Shown here one piece after another: positions 1 through 7,060 of a DNA stretch of 10,234 nt. Source of the DNA: Cephalothrix simula (Eukaryota; Nemertea; Palaeonemertea; Archinemertea; Cephalotrichidae); assembly GCA_035591015.1 (NCBI GenBank), contig JAXIUW010230730.1, positions 1-10,234 on the forward strand, in the 5' to 3' direction. A program made the translations under genes and the position numbers. The notes beneath the pieces were generated by a model. The model did no database searches. It was not told the DNA's origin and worked only from the letters and a program-made list of their open reading frames with translations. Position 1 is the stretch's first letter. Each line of letters opens with the position of its first letter.

Positions 1-60
1 TTGGAAAACGTATATTTTCCAAAAAATTTTAGGTGTTGCATATGCAACACATGCAACACC
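1..60. repeat. Nested palindromes at the window edge
   Basis: Bases 1-8 (TTGGAAAA) and 15-22 (TTTTCCAA) form a perfect 8-bp stem with a 6-base loop. Just after it, GTGTTGCATATGCAACAC at 33-50 is a perfect 18-base palindrome. Its right half is repeated directly (ATGCAACAC at 42-50 and 51-59), so GGTGTTGCAT at 32-41 can also pair with ATGCAACACC at 51-60. Two alternative folds therefore share one left arm. This could be the end of a transposable element running in from the left, but no element family is recognised and no target duplication can be tested at the window edge. Confidence 0.7.
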
Positions 61-274
61 CGAGCTACGCCACTGCTCATTCCCTGCTCCTTTTGAAAAA
101 TTCTCAGCGAAGGTGCGAACTTTTCCGCGAAGTCGTGAAGTTCTCAACAAATTTTCTTTGCTACGGTTAGGTTTGCATTAGAATTTCTCACCAAATGTAA
201 TCAAAATAGTAATAGTATCATCATAGGTGTGAAGTGCTGCAGACCTCAAAAACATGAAATCAATGTAAAATATA

Positions 275-282
275 TGACGTCA
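275..282. promoter_or_regulatory. CRE palindrome TGACGTCA
   Basis: An exact 8-base cAMP response element, the binding site of CREB/ATF-type bZIP factors, preceded by an AAATATA tract. It lies inside a loose inverted repeat (TGTAAAAT at 264-271, ATTTTACA at 293-300). A second exact CRE with a very similar left flank occurs at 8609-8616. The motif is seen directly; that it is used in the cell is inference. Confidence 0.45.
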
Positions 283-319
283 TTACTGCAGAATTTTACA
301 AGTTTCAGTTTGTAATTAC

Positions 320-372
320 CTGAGGGACCTGGGCCCACCTGAGTCTTTTCCATTTGTTTTCGGGGTGTCTTC
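320..372 (-). CDS. Possible short coding exon, unrecognised
   Basis: On the minus strand a small GC-richer island is open in one frame and reads KEDTPKTNGKDSGGPRSLR, a hydrophilic stretch with no domain I recognise. It ends at CAG|GTAATT, a good splice-donor match (exon end 320, intron GT at 319-318). Upstream on the minus strand there is a pyrimidine-rich tract (TTTCTTCTCTTCTT) followed by an A-rich spacer and an AAAG|G junction at 373/372, which is a weak acceptor. Two further GT sites (CAG|GTGGGC and CAG|GTCCC) lie inside the exon. The donor and local composition support an exon; the acceptor and short length do not. Chance is a serious alternative. Confidence 0.2.
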
Positions 373-1571
373 CTTTTTATTAATTGTATGTAAGAAGAGA
401 AGAAATATTAAGACCCCCAGAGCAATCGTCGCACTCTTAAAGAAAATCTTAATTTAATACATACATTCTATATAAGCCTCTGATACATAGTATGAAAAAA
501 TAAATTTTGGACTACCCTGTACCAATATCTTTTGGGTTCATTAAACAGTGACAGACTTCCATTAAACAGCTAAAAAGATTAGCTATTATTAAAAAGAACA
601 TCTTAAAATTGCATTGTGTTGTTAAGGCTAAAGCGTAATTCTGCGTCATAAAAAATGGCATATGGCTTACTAAAATGTCACGATTACTATTAACTATACA
701 AAATTACTCTTTACTGTATCCCAACTTCATTGAAAACTCGGTTTTCAGTCACAAATAATTAGGGGTAATTTGAGATATTAGGGATAATTTTCTATCATAT
801 CCCATCCAAATACGACTCGAGAAAATATGTAACAAAGAATATAATTGGAAAGATAATTTAAATCTTAAGAGTCATTTTTAGAAGATACGTGTAGACAATA
901 TGAATCTTTATTTAATGAGAGTTGTCACATCTTAGGTAGATATTAGTCATCACTAAGAAAGTTTTATAAAAGCGAAAAACAATAAATGGAAAAGATTGAG
1001 TGCAAAGGTTATTTATGAAACAATAAGGTTCAGTGCAGTTGATCGAAACGAGGATCTAAAAAGCGTGCAGGATATCAAATAGTGTTCATATATCACAGAT
1101 ATACGCATACTTTTAATAAAAGGAAATCGGCCATGTTAGTGATAATGCCGTGCTGCACAACTCAAAAAAATAAAGTTGTGACGAATGAAGTCACATGATT
1201 TGATTAAAAAACCGGTGAGAGTAAAGAATTGTTTATTATAAAACTATTAAAAAATAAAATTCTCAATAGAGATTCCATGAATGTAGTTATGAAGAAAACA
1301 AAACAAAAGAACACGATTTGATATTTGATTTCATTTCGATAACATAGATTGAAGAAGAAATAATAAAATGATAATATTATGAGAAAAATATATTCTTACG
1401 ATGCTTGACTACGTTGAAATTATTCAAAATTTCATCTATGTTTTTTGAGGTTGCTAAAATAGATCATATCAGAAGTAAAATGACCTCATATTAATTATTT
1501 TGCTTATGATCATATCAAATTGAATATATTTTGTCGTGTCAAAATAACACTCTAATTTTTGTGTTTTTTGT
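373..1571. other. AT-rich non-coding stretch
   Basis: No plausible gene is seen in this 1.2 kb. Small items are a 10-base direct repeat CATTAAACAG at 539-548 and 560-569 (period 21; the longer form CATTAAACAGTGA recurs at 9908-9920) and a 7-bp hairpin CACAACT/AGTTGTG at 1156-1162 and 1174-1180. The rest looks like intron or intergenic sequence. Confidence 0.6.
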
Positions 1572-1932
1572 ACACGTGTCGCTAAAAATGGCCGTGATAC
1601 ATTTTAAGTACAAAGGTTTCTAACCAAAGAATCAAAAGCTTTCAATGATTCGTGAAAGAATACTGTTCAATTCCAGCCCTATGCACGTGCACCTCAAAAA
1701 AACTTATAAGGAAAAGGGTGTTGGTTTAACATCTAATTTTCTGGACATGAAAGGATACTAACTATGATTGTACAGTGGTATTTTTTTGAAAACTCATTAA
1801 ACTAGGATTGACTGCCTAAGGATATTTGAAATAATAAACAATTGAACCATATAAGTGACCGTGTAGAAAAAAATGAGAATAAAAGACCGAAAAATGTCAA
1901 AATTTTACCTTAAGTGGTTTTGAACACGTGTT
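1572..1932. promoter_or_regulatory. Cluster of three palindromic CACGTG E-boxes
   Basis: Three canonical E-boxes, each inside a longer perfect palindrome: ACACGTGT at 1572-1579, TGCACGTGCA at 1682-1691 and AACACGTGTT at 1923-1932. CACGTG is the core site of bHLH and bHLH-ZIP factors (Myc/Max, USF, MITF/TFEB, CLOCK-type). From the AT-rich composition I would expect about one such hexamer per 10 kb by chance, so three in 361 bases is unusual. Only one more occurs in the window (TCACGTGA, 4625-4632). No start site is seen next to the cluster, so an enhancer role would be inference. Confidence 0.4.
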
Positions 1933-2312
1933 AAAGTATCCAGACTCCGGGAACAAATGGAAAATTGAAGCCTTAAACAGTTTATATTTTGCGGACACAT
2001 ATTTATAAATTTTCAAAAAAGGCAGGTGTCTTAAACTGTGACAGAAACCATATCTTAACATATTTATTTTTACTTGGAAATTACCATTATCAAAACACAA
2101 TTTAAGAGCAGAAGGCTTGCAGGCGGGCGGAGGTTGACTTTAGACCACACTAAAGAAAAGAACGTTTATTAAAGTTTTGTGTCTATAAATACTTGCAGGC
2201 TGCAGGAATAACAAAATTCAATAGACCGATAGAAATATTATTAATCTCGGTCACTTATTAATTAAAGTTATTATAAATAGAAAATATTATTTCTATACAC
2301 TTTTTCCGGAAA
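1933..2312. other. AT-rich stretch with no supported gene
   Basis: A minus-strand open frame of 67 codons spans 1897-2100, but its composition follows the AT-rich background and its length is ordinary for chance. The segment also holds short G-rich bits near 2115-2135 and a CAGGCTGCAG motif near 2197. No repeat unit or RNA gene is apparent. Confidence 0.5.
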
Positions 2313-2434
2313 ATGGACAAATGCATTTCTGCACTTTGGTGCTTATATGGTCGACAACGTGCAGTAACTGTATCCCATTTGGCTGCAGAGTGCAGACCTA
2401 ATGTGGACATGGTCAAGCCCTGTCAAGCCTGTAG
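2313..2434 (+). CDS. Possible cysteine-rich coding exon, unrecognised
   Basis: A window I counted (2331-2430) is 50% G+C, well above the AT-rich surroundings. The frame opening with ATG at 2313 (A at -3, G at +4, a good start context) runs 40 codons to TGTAG|GTGAAC, a donor-like site at 2434/2435; without splicing it stops at TGA 2436-2438. The peptide starts MDKCISALWC and ends VKPCQAC, with five cysteines (residues 4, 10, 27, 37, 40) and a basic GRQRAVTV stretch. The cysteine, W and GxQ..V pattern faintly recalls thrombospondin type-1 repeats, but the spacing does not fit well and I do not assign it. The reading frame is also open upstream of the ATG to about 2275, without a clear acceptor. 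It may be a first or internal exon, or chance. Confidence 0.25.
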
Positions 2435-2677
2435 GTGAACTAAAAAGAACAATAGAAAGTTCAATAAACTATGAATCAACTATTGTATGTATTTTATTTG
2501 AATGCCTGGTACTGATCGATACTACTGACTACTTTTTAGAGTGTGGGATAAGTTTGGCGCTAAAAGGCAGTTTTCTGAGATGCGCACCATTTTTTGTGAA
2601 AATCTGCCAAAATGAGAAATTTTGATTGGATTAAGCTTGCTCTACTCTTACGTTTTATAGAATTCGCCCGCGAGATC

Positions 2678-2694
2678 GGGGGGGGGGGTAGGGG
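2678..2694 (+). repeat. G-run with quadruplex potential
   Basis: Eleven consecutive G (2678-2688), then TA and four more G (2691-2694). Four G-triplets with loops of 1, 1 and 2 bases can be laid out, which satisfies the usual G3 quadruplex pattern on the plus strand. The G count in such runs is error-prone in assemblies. The matching C-rich part lies downstream at about 2811-2880 (CCCCACCCC, CCCC tracts), so purine- and pyrimidine-rich blocks face each other across about 120 bases. Confidence 0.6.
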
Positions 2695-2752
2695 ATTGGT
2701 TGTCATGGAAAAAATTGAAATACACCGTTCGCATATATATACATGTATAAAA

Positions 2753-2903
2753 GTTGGTTGGGAAACCAACCAACCCCTAGAAAATATCGATTTCACCAAA
2801 ATTTGGGGATCCCCACCCCAAAATTTCCCTTTTTCCCTCTTTTTTCGACCACTTTTTTGTCTTTGAGCACCCCACTCCCCAAAATTATTTTTTTTCGAAA
2901 AAA
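2753..2903. repeat. Group of short hairpins and palindromes
   Basis: Three structures in 150 bases. GTTGGTT at 2753-2759 pairs with AACCAAC at 2764-2770 across a 4-base loop. GGGGATCCCC at 2805-2814 is a 10-base palindrome, and TTTGGGG at 2802-2808 can alternatively pair with CCCCAAA further right (2816-2822). TTTTTTCGAAAAAA at 2890-2903 is a 14-base palindrome. Short open frames on both strands here have biased composition and no recognisable protein. It may be the remains of a transposable element. Confidence 0.55.
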
Positions 2904-3317
2904 TTTCAATTTTTCAACTGAAAGATAAAGTTGTCAAAAGTCAATTTTTTGAAAATTTACAATATTAAACACTTCAAAAGGGGTTATAGAATGTATAGAA
3001 TCATCAGTAAAGTGGAATATACGCTGGGGGAAAAGTGAAAAGTGAGAGGACCTCACCACCACCCTAATATTATGTGTGTAAATTTATTCCATGATATCCC
3101 CCCTTGGCGAGATGCAATTCTATCGAGCGGTATTACAATGTTCGCCATTTCGCGGCGCTTATAGTTATAGGAATGTGATGACGACGAAAGTATAAATTGA
3201 TGTAACGAATAAAAACTCGGGGATTAAAAAAATAAACCTCAATCATTACGACATTTGTCTCGTTTTTAAGCACGTTGGTAAATATATACTCTACATATAA
3301 AAACAGAAATCAGCTTT
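2904..3317. other. Non-coding stretch
   Basis: No supported gene. A GC-richer patch at about 3105-3185 (CCCCCCTTGGCGAG to GACGACGAAAG) interrupts AT-rich sequence but has no splice pair or long open frame that I could find. Confidence 0.5.
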
Positions 3318-3331
3318 GTTACCATGGTAAT
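3318..3331. promoter_or_regulatory. RFX-type X-box, GTTACCATGGTAAT
   Basis: GTTACC and ATGGTAA form an almost complete X-box, the palindromic site of RFX winged-helix factors (family consensus GTTNCCATGGNAAC), with only the last base (T for C) off. TTACCATGGTAA at 3319-3330 is a perfect 12-base palindrome. RFX sites commonly sit near ciliary genes in animals, but no such gene is visible here. A second RFX-like palindrome is at 6446-6460. A small hairpin follows (CATGTCCC at 3345-3352, GGGACATG at 3370-3377). Confidence 0.4.
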
Positions 3332-3377
3332 AAATGGGGATCTTCATGTCCCATGTTTAGAATTAGAGGGGGACATG

Positions 3378-3747
3378 GCGCGATTAAACTCCTAATCTAA
3401 GGGACGAATTAACGAATAGTGTGACTGTGCGACCAATGGCGCAAAGAACATTTGAACATATGACTTGACCCTGGGGATTATGGGTATTATGTAAGGAATT
3501 CCTTGATAAGGATATACAATTTACGTAAAAATAGGAGAGGAAGAGAGTATATTTAGATTTACGGTAAAGAAAATGATTTGTCAATAAAAATGTATGATTG
3601 AAAAGAATCAATCAATTCGTAGAAAATGAGTCAAATAGCAAAGAAAAGGATTTGTGATGAATTAAGAAAGTTGAGGATTTTCCTAGGGGAATGTCGAGTT
3701 TCCAGTGATCATGTTTGCATCCGCTTCGCAAACGCAAATGCAGGGCG
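3378..3747. other. No supported gene
   Basis: Open frames exist on both strands (minus 3384-3611, 75 codons; plus starting at 3626, 64 codons) but neither shows a domain, splice support or a composition unlike the background. The plus frame crosses a repeat-laden GC-richer patch, which probably explains its length. Confidence 0.45.
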
Positions 3748-3778
3748 AACAGGGATCAACAGGGATGCGCAACATCCC
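3748..3778. repeat. 10-base tandem duplication plus hairpin
   Basis: AACAGGGAT occurs at 3748-3756 and again at 3758-3766 (period 10). The second copy runs into a 6-bp hairpin, GGGATG at 3762-3767 with CATCCC at 3773-3778 and a 5-base loop. The surrounding 3715-3780 is GC-richer than its flanks. Confidence 0.5.
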
Positions 3779-4484
3779 ACACCAAACAATTCTTTAATAC
3801 TTTTTAAATTTTTTTTCTGAGCGCACCTAGCGGCCAAAAATATAACATAATTATATTACCTTTAAAGTTTAAAATCGAAAAGACCAATAAAGGACAATTA
3901 AGGTAGAAAAGATAGTTCTTTTCAAGTTGCTACAAAGACTTAAGAAGTGAGTTGAGAAAAGGCGTAAATACATAATCAGAAACAGAATAAAATTAAGCGT
4001 GGTAAAAATTAGGAAAAAGGCAAAAACTCATAACTCCTAATAAGTCCCCTCATGAAATAAATAACAGCTATATATAAAAAATCATACAGGACCCCAAGGT
4101 TTACAAAAAAGGATCGATTAACCAACTCAGCGTAAAATATTACGAGGGGACAAATACTATACTTATCGCAAAGCGTCAATCGGCTCTGTAGTTTATTGCT
4201 AACGATATGAGGCATGAAATTTTCCTTGCGTGCCCTGTGTGTCTCAAAGGGATACTTGGCTCTTATATGGACACACATCGTATTAGTCAAGTTTTAAATC
4301 GAATTCGGACGTGTCAAGCTTCCATACGAGCAAGAAAATTAATGGACCCAATTTTTTTTTTAGATTAATGACATAGGGTGCACCCGGAAAATTTGACCAA
4401 CATTTTAAAAGCATTAAATGCTAATTTTCAATTAGTCGGCCTCCTCGTAGCGCTCTCATAAAAATTGAAAAAAAATTACGGTCT
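3779..4484. other. AT-rich non-coding stretch
   Basis: It holds the longest open frame of the window (minus, 4009-4290, 93 codons). The translated sequence is rich in F, Y, I and R, as AT-rich DNA gives by chance, and shows no family signature, so I do not call it a gene. No repeats or RNA genes are seen. Confidence 0.5.
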
Positions 4485-4531
4485 TCCAAGACGCTGGAAA
4501 AGGACGCAAGGGGGACGCTACGTAGGCGCTA
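4485..4531 (+). repeat. Degenerate 12-base GGACG repeat, left piece
   Basis: Four rough units of 12 bases (CCAAGACGCTGG, AAAAGGACGCAA, GGGGGACGCTAC, GTAGGCGCTAGA) share the core GGACGC or a close variant. The same pattern returns at 4962-5200. The two pieces may be one minisatellite split by an insertion of about 0.4 kb that carries the tRNA-derived element. A 9-base near-duplicate, GCTAGAATG at 4528-4536 and GCAAGAATG at 4939-4947, could be the target duplication of that insertion (8 of 9 match). Confidence 0.45.
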
Positions 4532-4624
4532 GAATGAAATTGACAAGTGCAATAGTCAATCAGCAGATTCTGTTTAAAATATTGCATTCGCATTCGTTAC
4601 ACCTCGATAAACCTTGGCCACCTT

Positions 4625-4632
4625 TCACGTGA
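4625..4632. promoter_or_regulatory. E-box TCACGTGA
   Basis: An 8-base palindromic E-box of the form preferred by MITF/TFE-type bHLH-ZIP factors. It is isolated, without an adjacent promoter, so use in the cell is uncertain. Confidence 0.25.
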
Positions 4633-4728
4633 TTTCGGCATCATCCAGTATTCCTATTATTAGACCTAAGCTTCCAGCTCCGAGACATCTGGGCCAATCA
4701 ATGCAGAATATATATCCTTATACTATGT

Positions 4729-4800
4729 GTTCTGATGGCCGAGTGGTTAGCGCGTAAGACTCACGATTTTAACGTCGCTAGTTCGAGTCCAATCTTAAGT
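4729..4800 (+). mobile_element. tRNA-derived SINE-like segment (tRNA pseudogene head)
   Basis: TGGCCGAGTGG at 4736-4746 is an excellent RNA polymerase III A box and AGTTCGAGTCC at 4780-4790 an excellent B box, 33 bases apart, as in class II (Leu/Ser-like) tRNAs. The remainder does not fold as a working tRNA: the would-be acceptor strands (4729-4735 and 4794-4800) hardly pair, the anticodon stem has about three pairs (ACG/CGT around an ATTTTAA loop), and a TTTT tract at 4767-4770, a potential Pol III stop, lies inside. This is what the 5' head of a tRNA-derived SINE, or a decayed tRNA gene, looks like. The tail cannot be bounded; sequence after 4800 (AATAAAG, G7 run, GCAACATTCCTGCAGCC) could be its body. 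I do not recognise a named family. Confidence 0.65.
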
Positions 4801-4961
4801 ACATACTGAGATAATAAAGGGGGGGTGGAGCAACATTCCTGCAGCCCAAACAGGTAAAGCCAAGGTGAAAATTACAAACCGATATCAAAAATATTTTCCT
4901 TGGGCATCAAAATGATTCAAGCACTTCCCAAAGACACAGCAAGAATGGTGCGAAGATTCTA

Positions 4962-5200
4962 GAAGGACGCTGCAAGGACGTTCGAAGAACGTGGTAGGAG
5001 CCGTGAAAGGACAACAACATTTTTCGGATTCCAAACTGAGTTTCACTGTTGCCGGCGTTCGAGGAACGTCTTGTCAAGGCAACTTAAAGGATCATGAAGA
5101 GTGATAGCAGGACGTTCTGTAGAAGCGCTGCAAGATCACTATAAGGACGTTCTGTTGAGGACGCAAGGACACTTGAGCGACACATACAACATGTAACTAA
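4962..5200 (+). repeat. Degenerate 12-base GGACGTTC repeat, right piece
   Basis: Loose units of about 12 bases recur: AGAAGGACGCTG, CAAGGACGTTCG, AAGAACGTGGTA, then variants around CAGGACGTTCTGT (from 5108), AAGGACGTTCTGT (from 5142) and CAAGGACACTTG. GGACG or GAACG cores dominate. Spacing is irregular in the middle (5010-5100), where the pattern is nearly lost. The array is GC-richer than its flanks. It matches the left piece at 4485-4531. Reading it as protein gives short, basic frames with stops, so a coding role is unlikely. Confidence 0.5.
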
Positions 5201-6129
5201 AATGCTGGAAGGACTTTTTAATTAAATCGTTTATGAATTCATGAGATTTGCACTGATGTGCAGATTCGATCTCTACAAAAACCCCAAGAGTTTAAAGGTA
5301 TAAAAAATATATGAAATAAAAAACCGCAATTCCATTAACTTTTTACAAGATGAAACCTTGCAGGACAATGGTTTTTGAGATACTTGGAACAAAAACCTGC
5401 CACGAACAATCAATAAATCATTGTTTGCACTTGATTAGCTTAGATCAGGATCAGGAAAAATATACGTCGTCCCCCTATTACTCATTATATAAACAAGGAC
5501 ATCTTTCTTAATTGATTTTTCTCAATATAAGAGCATTGTATGTTAGATTCTTTTTCTTCCAACTCATTAAAGATTAATATTGGTTTAATAAGTCTGACGA
5601 AAGCAGCTGGCAGTTTACTAAATAATCTGATAAATTTACGACAGTAGAGAGAAATTGAACATATGCTTTAGATATTTGGAATTACCAAAAAATATTGGGT
5701 AAAATTAATTGAGTATATTGTGTAAATTTCACCGATATAATTATACATAATCGCGATTTTCAAAACATTAATAACACTCGAAAAATGCAAGGAATGGAAA
5801 ATTAAATTTGTATAAAATACTTCATATCCCAGAAAAAAATTCCTCGGATTCTAAATGATTTTAGATTGAGGTGAATCAGTTTTTATTATAGTTGAATATT
5901 GAATCTGTATCAATTAAAAAAGGTAAAAGAATCTACTTAACACATATCATCATTCAGTTTATATTAAGTCGGTAATGAATCATTTTTAGCAAATTTCTTT
6001 GTAAATCAAAATCGTATTTGTTATTTGAAATCAAAGGTAATGTTTATACCGTTAGGTAATAAATTCTAACACATCTATTATCAACATTGGCCCCTTGCAT
6101 TTTTGCAGCTAAACATTGAAGTCCTGCTT
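5201..6129. other. AT-rich non-coding stretch
   Basis: About 0.9 kb without a supported gene. Minor items are ATGAATTCAT (a 10-base palindrome near 5233) and a possible acceptor, CCCCTTGCATTTTTGCAG, ending at 6108, with no convincing open exon after it. The composition is that of an intron, in keeping with an exon candidate immediately to the right. Confidence 0.5.
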
Positions 6130-6138
6130 CATTTGTAG

Positions 6139-6173
6139 CAAATGCAGATAATGTAAGACATTATCTGCATTTG
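6139..6173. repeat. Perfect 16-bp snapback hairpin
   Basis: Bases 6139-6154 (CAAATGCAGATAATGT) and 6158-6173 are exact reverse complements separated only by AAG. A further copy of the stem end, CATTTG at 6130-6135, lies left of it and can pair with CAAATG at 6139-6144 across TAG, so the left arm has two possible partners. The 3-base loop and lack of extended flanking pairing make a microRNA precursor unlikely. It resembles a cruciform-forming palindrome or a tiny fold-back insertion. It lies 26 bases upstream of the acceptor AG-exon boundary at 6199/6200, within the probable branch-point region. Confidence 0.85.
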
Positions 6174-6199
6174 TTTGTAGGTTTCCCCTGCTTTTGCAG

Positions 6200-6256
6200 T
6201 CCTATCAAAGAAACAGTTTCTGCCTGGCAAAATGCCGATCAGATGGAAGCATGCTA
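6200..6256 (+). CDS. Candidate internal coding exon, unrecognised extracellular-type
   Basis: This is the best-supported exon in the window. The left edge follows GGTTTCCCCTGCTTTTGCAG (a pyrimidine tract plus CAG, ending 6199). The right edge is CTA|GTAAGT, with an exact GTAAGT donor at 6257-6262. The 57 bases are 19 whole codons, reading SYQRNSFCLAKCRSDGSML; a second frame, PIKETVSAWQNADQMEAC, is also open, so the frame is not settled. The first frame has a CxxxCxxDGSM pattern that recalls PAN/apple or C-type lectin segments, but one short exon is too little for assignment. In the second frame its entry phase would suit the donor at 2434, giving about a 3.8-kb intron. The splice sites are seen; the protein role is unknown. 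Confidence 0.4.
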
Positions 6257-6400
6257 GTAAGTAATAGGTTAGTACAAATACTTTTCGGAAAGAGCCAACT
6301 CTTCACAAAAAACGTACTATAGTAGAACGCTATTACTACTCCCCCAAAGTTCGGTGGATCGGCTAGGGCACCTGAAAAGGCAATACGCCATTGGCATATT

Positions 6401-6855
6401 AGCAGACGGTGATATCCCGGCGATATCCCTGTGCTAACGGGGTAGCGTTGCTAAGCAACGTAGCATTTGATGTTTGAATATAAGTTAGTTATTAGCAAAC
6501 GCACGGCGATGTCGCGGAGATATCCCCTTGCCAATGGGGTTTGAGCAAACACACGGCGATATCGCCCCGTGCTAATGGGATTTGGAGCAAACGCACAAAA
6601 AAGTGGCCCATGGCAATAAAAGTGAGCGAAGAGAAAACGCACGGGGATACCAGGGGTATAACCGTGCTAATGGGGTTTGAGCAAACGCACGGCGATATCG
6701 CGTCGATATCCCCGTGCTAATGAGATTAAGTAAACGCACGGCGATAATCCCCGCGATATCCCCAAATCACCAGTGGTCCATAGGAATAAAACGGAGTTAA
6801 GAGCAGATGCACGGGGATATCACAAATGGGGAGAGAGCAAACGCACAATATCACC
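6401..6855. repeat. Tandem array of about 49-bp dyad-symmetric units
   Basis: A repeated AAACGCAC-type motif starts at 6497, 6547, 6589, 6635, 6683 and 6732, then in altered form at 6805 and again at 6839 (spacings 50, 42, 46, 48, 49, then 73 and 34). An upstream partial unit begins at about 6401. The clearest unit (6683-6731) is an inverted repeat: GCACGGCGATATC at 6687-6699 pairs with GATATCCCCGTGC at 6705-6717 with one mismatch and a 5-base loop, followed by a TAATGGGGTTTGAGC-like linker. GATATC occurs eight times within 411 bases. Two units carry an insert resembling AGTGGYCCATRGSAATAAAA (6602 and 6772, 170 apart), a sign of higher-order duplication. GC is higher than in the flanks. It is a minisatellite or the internal repeat of a transposable element; no family is recognised. 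Confidence 0.8.
6446..6460. promoter_or_regulatory. RFX-like palindrome CGTTGCTAAGCAACG
   Basis: GTTGC and GCAAC half-sites face each other across three bases, with 7-base arms in total. This is close to the X-box / EF-C type site bound by RFX factors. It sits between the first partial unit and the second unit of the dyad array. It may equally be one more palindrome produced by the array. Confidence 0.3.
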
Positions 6856-7021
6856 GGGAGCTTGAACTTGTCCATGCCTCACCAAATGCAGATATGTGGA
6901 CATATCCGCGGCATTTCGACGATGATTGAGTAAGTCCGTATTCTATTCCTTTTTTGTAATGATTCCGCAATGAATCATGGTTCCCTACCCTTCTTGATTG
7001 ATCTTGGAGACTACTAAGATC

Positions 7022-7060
7022 AGGGGTCGTATCCAAATGACTTCAGGTGTTAAAAACAAA
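7022..7060 (+). repeat. Diverged dispersed repeat, copy A
   Basis: The segment AGGGGTCGTATCC...CTTCAGGTGTTAAAAACAAA aligns with copy D at 7969-8008: CAGGTGTTAAAAA is identical in both, and GTCGTA corresponds to GTTGTA. It is more decayed than the other copies. It lies at the left of a 1-kb zone holding four members of the family. Confidence 0.4.

Noticed and set aside
2560-2928. Four overlapping short frames on both strands
   Set aside because: They overlap one another across a homopolymer and palindrome-rich stretch. Biased composition explains them.
3626-3820. Plus-strand 64-codon frame with acceptable start context
   Set aside because: It crosses a local direct repeat and hairpin (3748-3778) and ends in a poly-F tract from T-rich DNA. 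No family signature was seen.
4009-4290. Longest open frame of the window (minus, 93 codons)
   Set aside because: A frame of this length is expected by chance in 10 kb of AT-rich DNA. The translation is background-like (F, Y, I rich), with no motif, splice support or composition shift.
4729-4800. Functional tRNA gene
   Set aside because: The A and B boxes are good, but the acceptor stem does not pair, the anticodon stem is very short and a TTTT tract lies inside, so it is a pseudogene or SINE head.
5593-5655. Hammerhead-like CTGACGA on the plus strand
   Set aside because: The nearest GAAA that could complete the core is too far away and no stem II joins them.
6130-6173. MicroRNA precursor
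   Set aside because: The loop is only 3 bases, the stem is perfect and too short (16 bp), and no lower-stem pairing extends into the flanks.
6451-6642. Minus-strand 63-codon frame
   Set aside because: It lies inside the dyad repeat array. The open frame is a by-product of GC-richer repeat units with few stop codons.
6401-6855. CRISPR array
   Set aside because: Repeat and spacer parts both vary, the spacers are related to each other, no cas genes are present, and the rest of the window looks eukaryotic.
6851-7036. Minus-strand 61-codon frame
   Set aside because: It is of chance length, has no recognised motif, and overlaps repeat copy A at its start.
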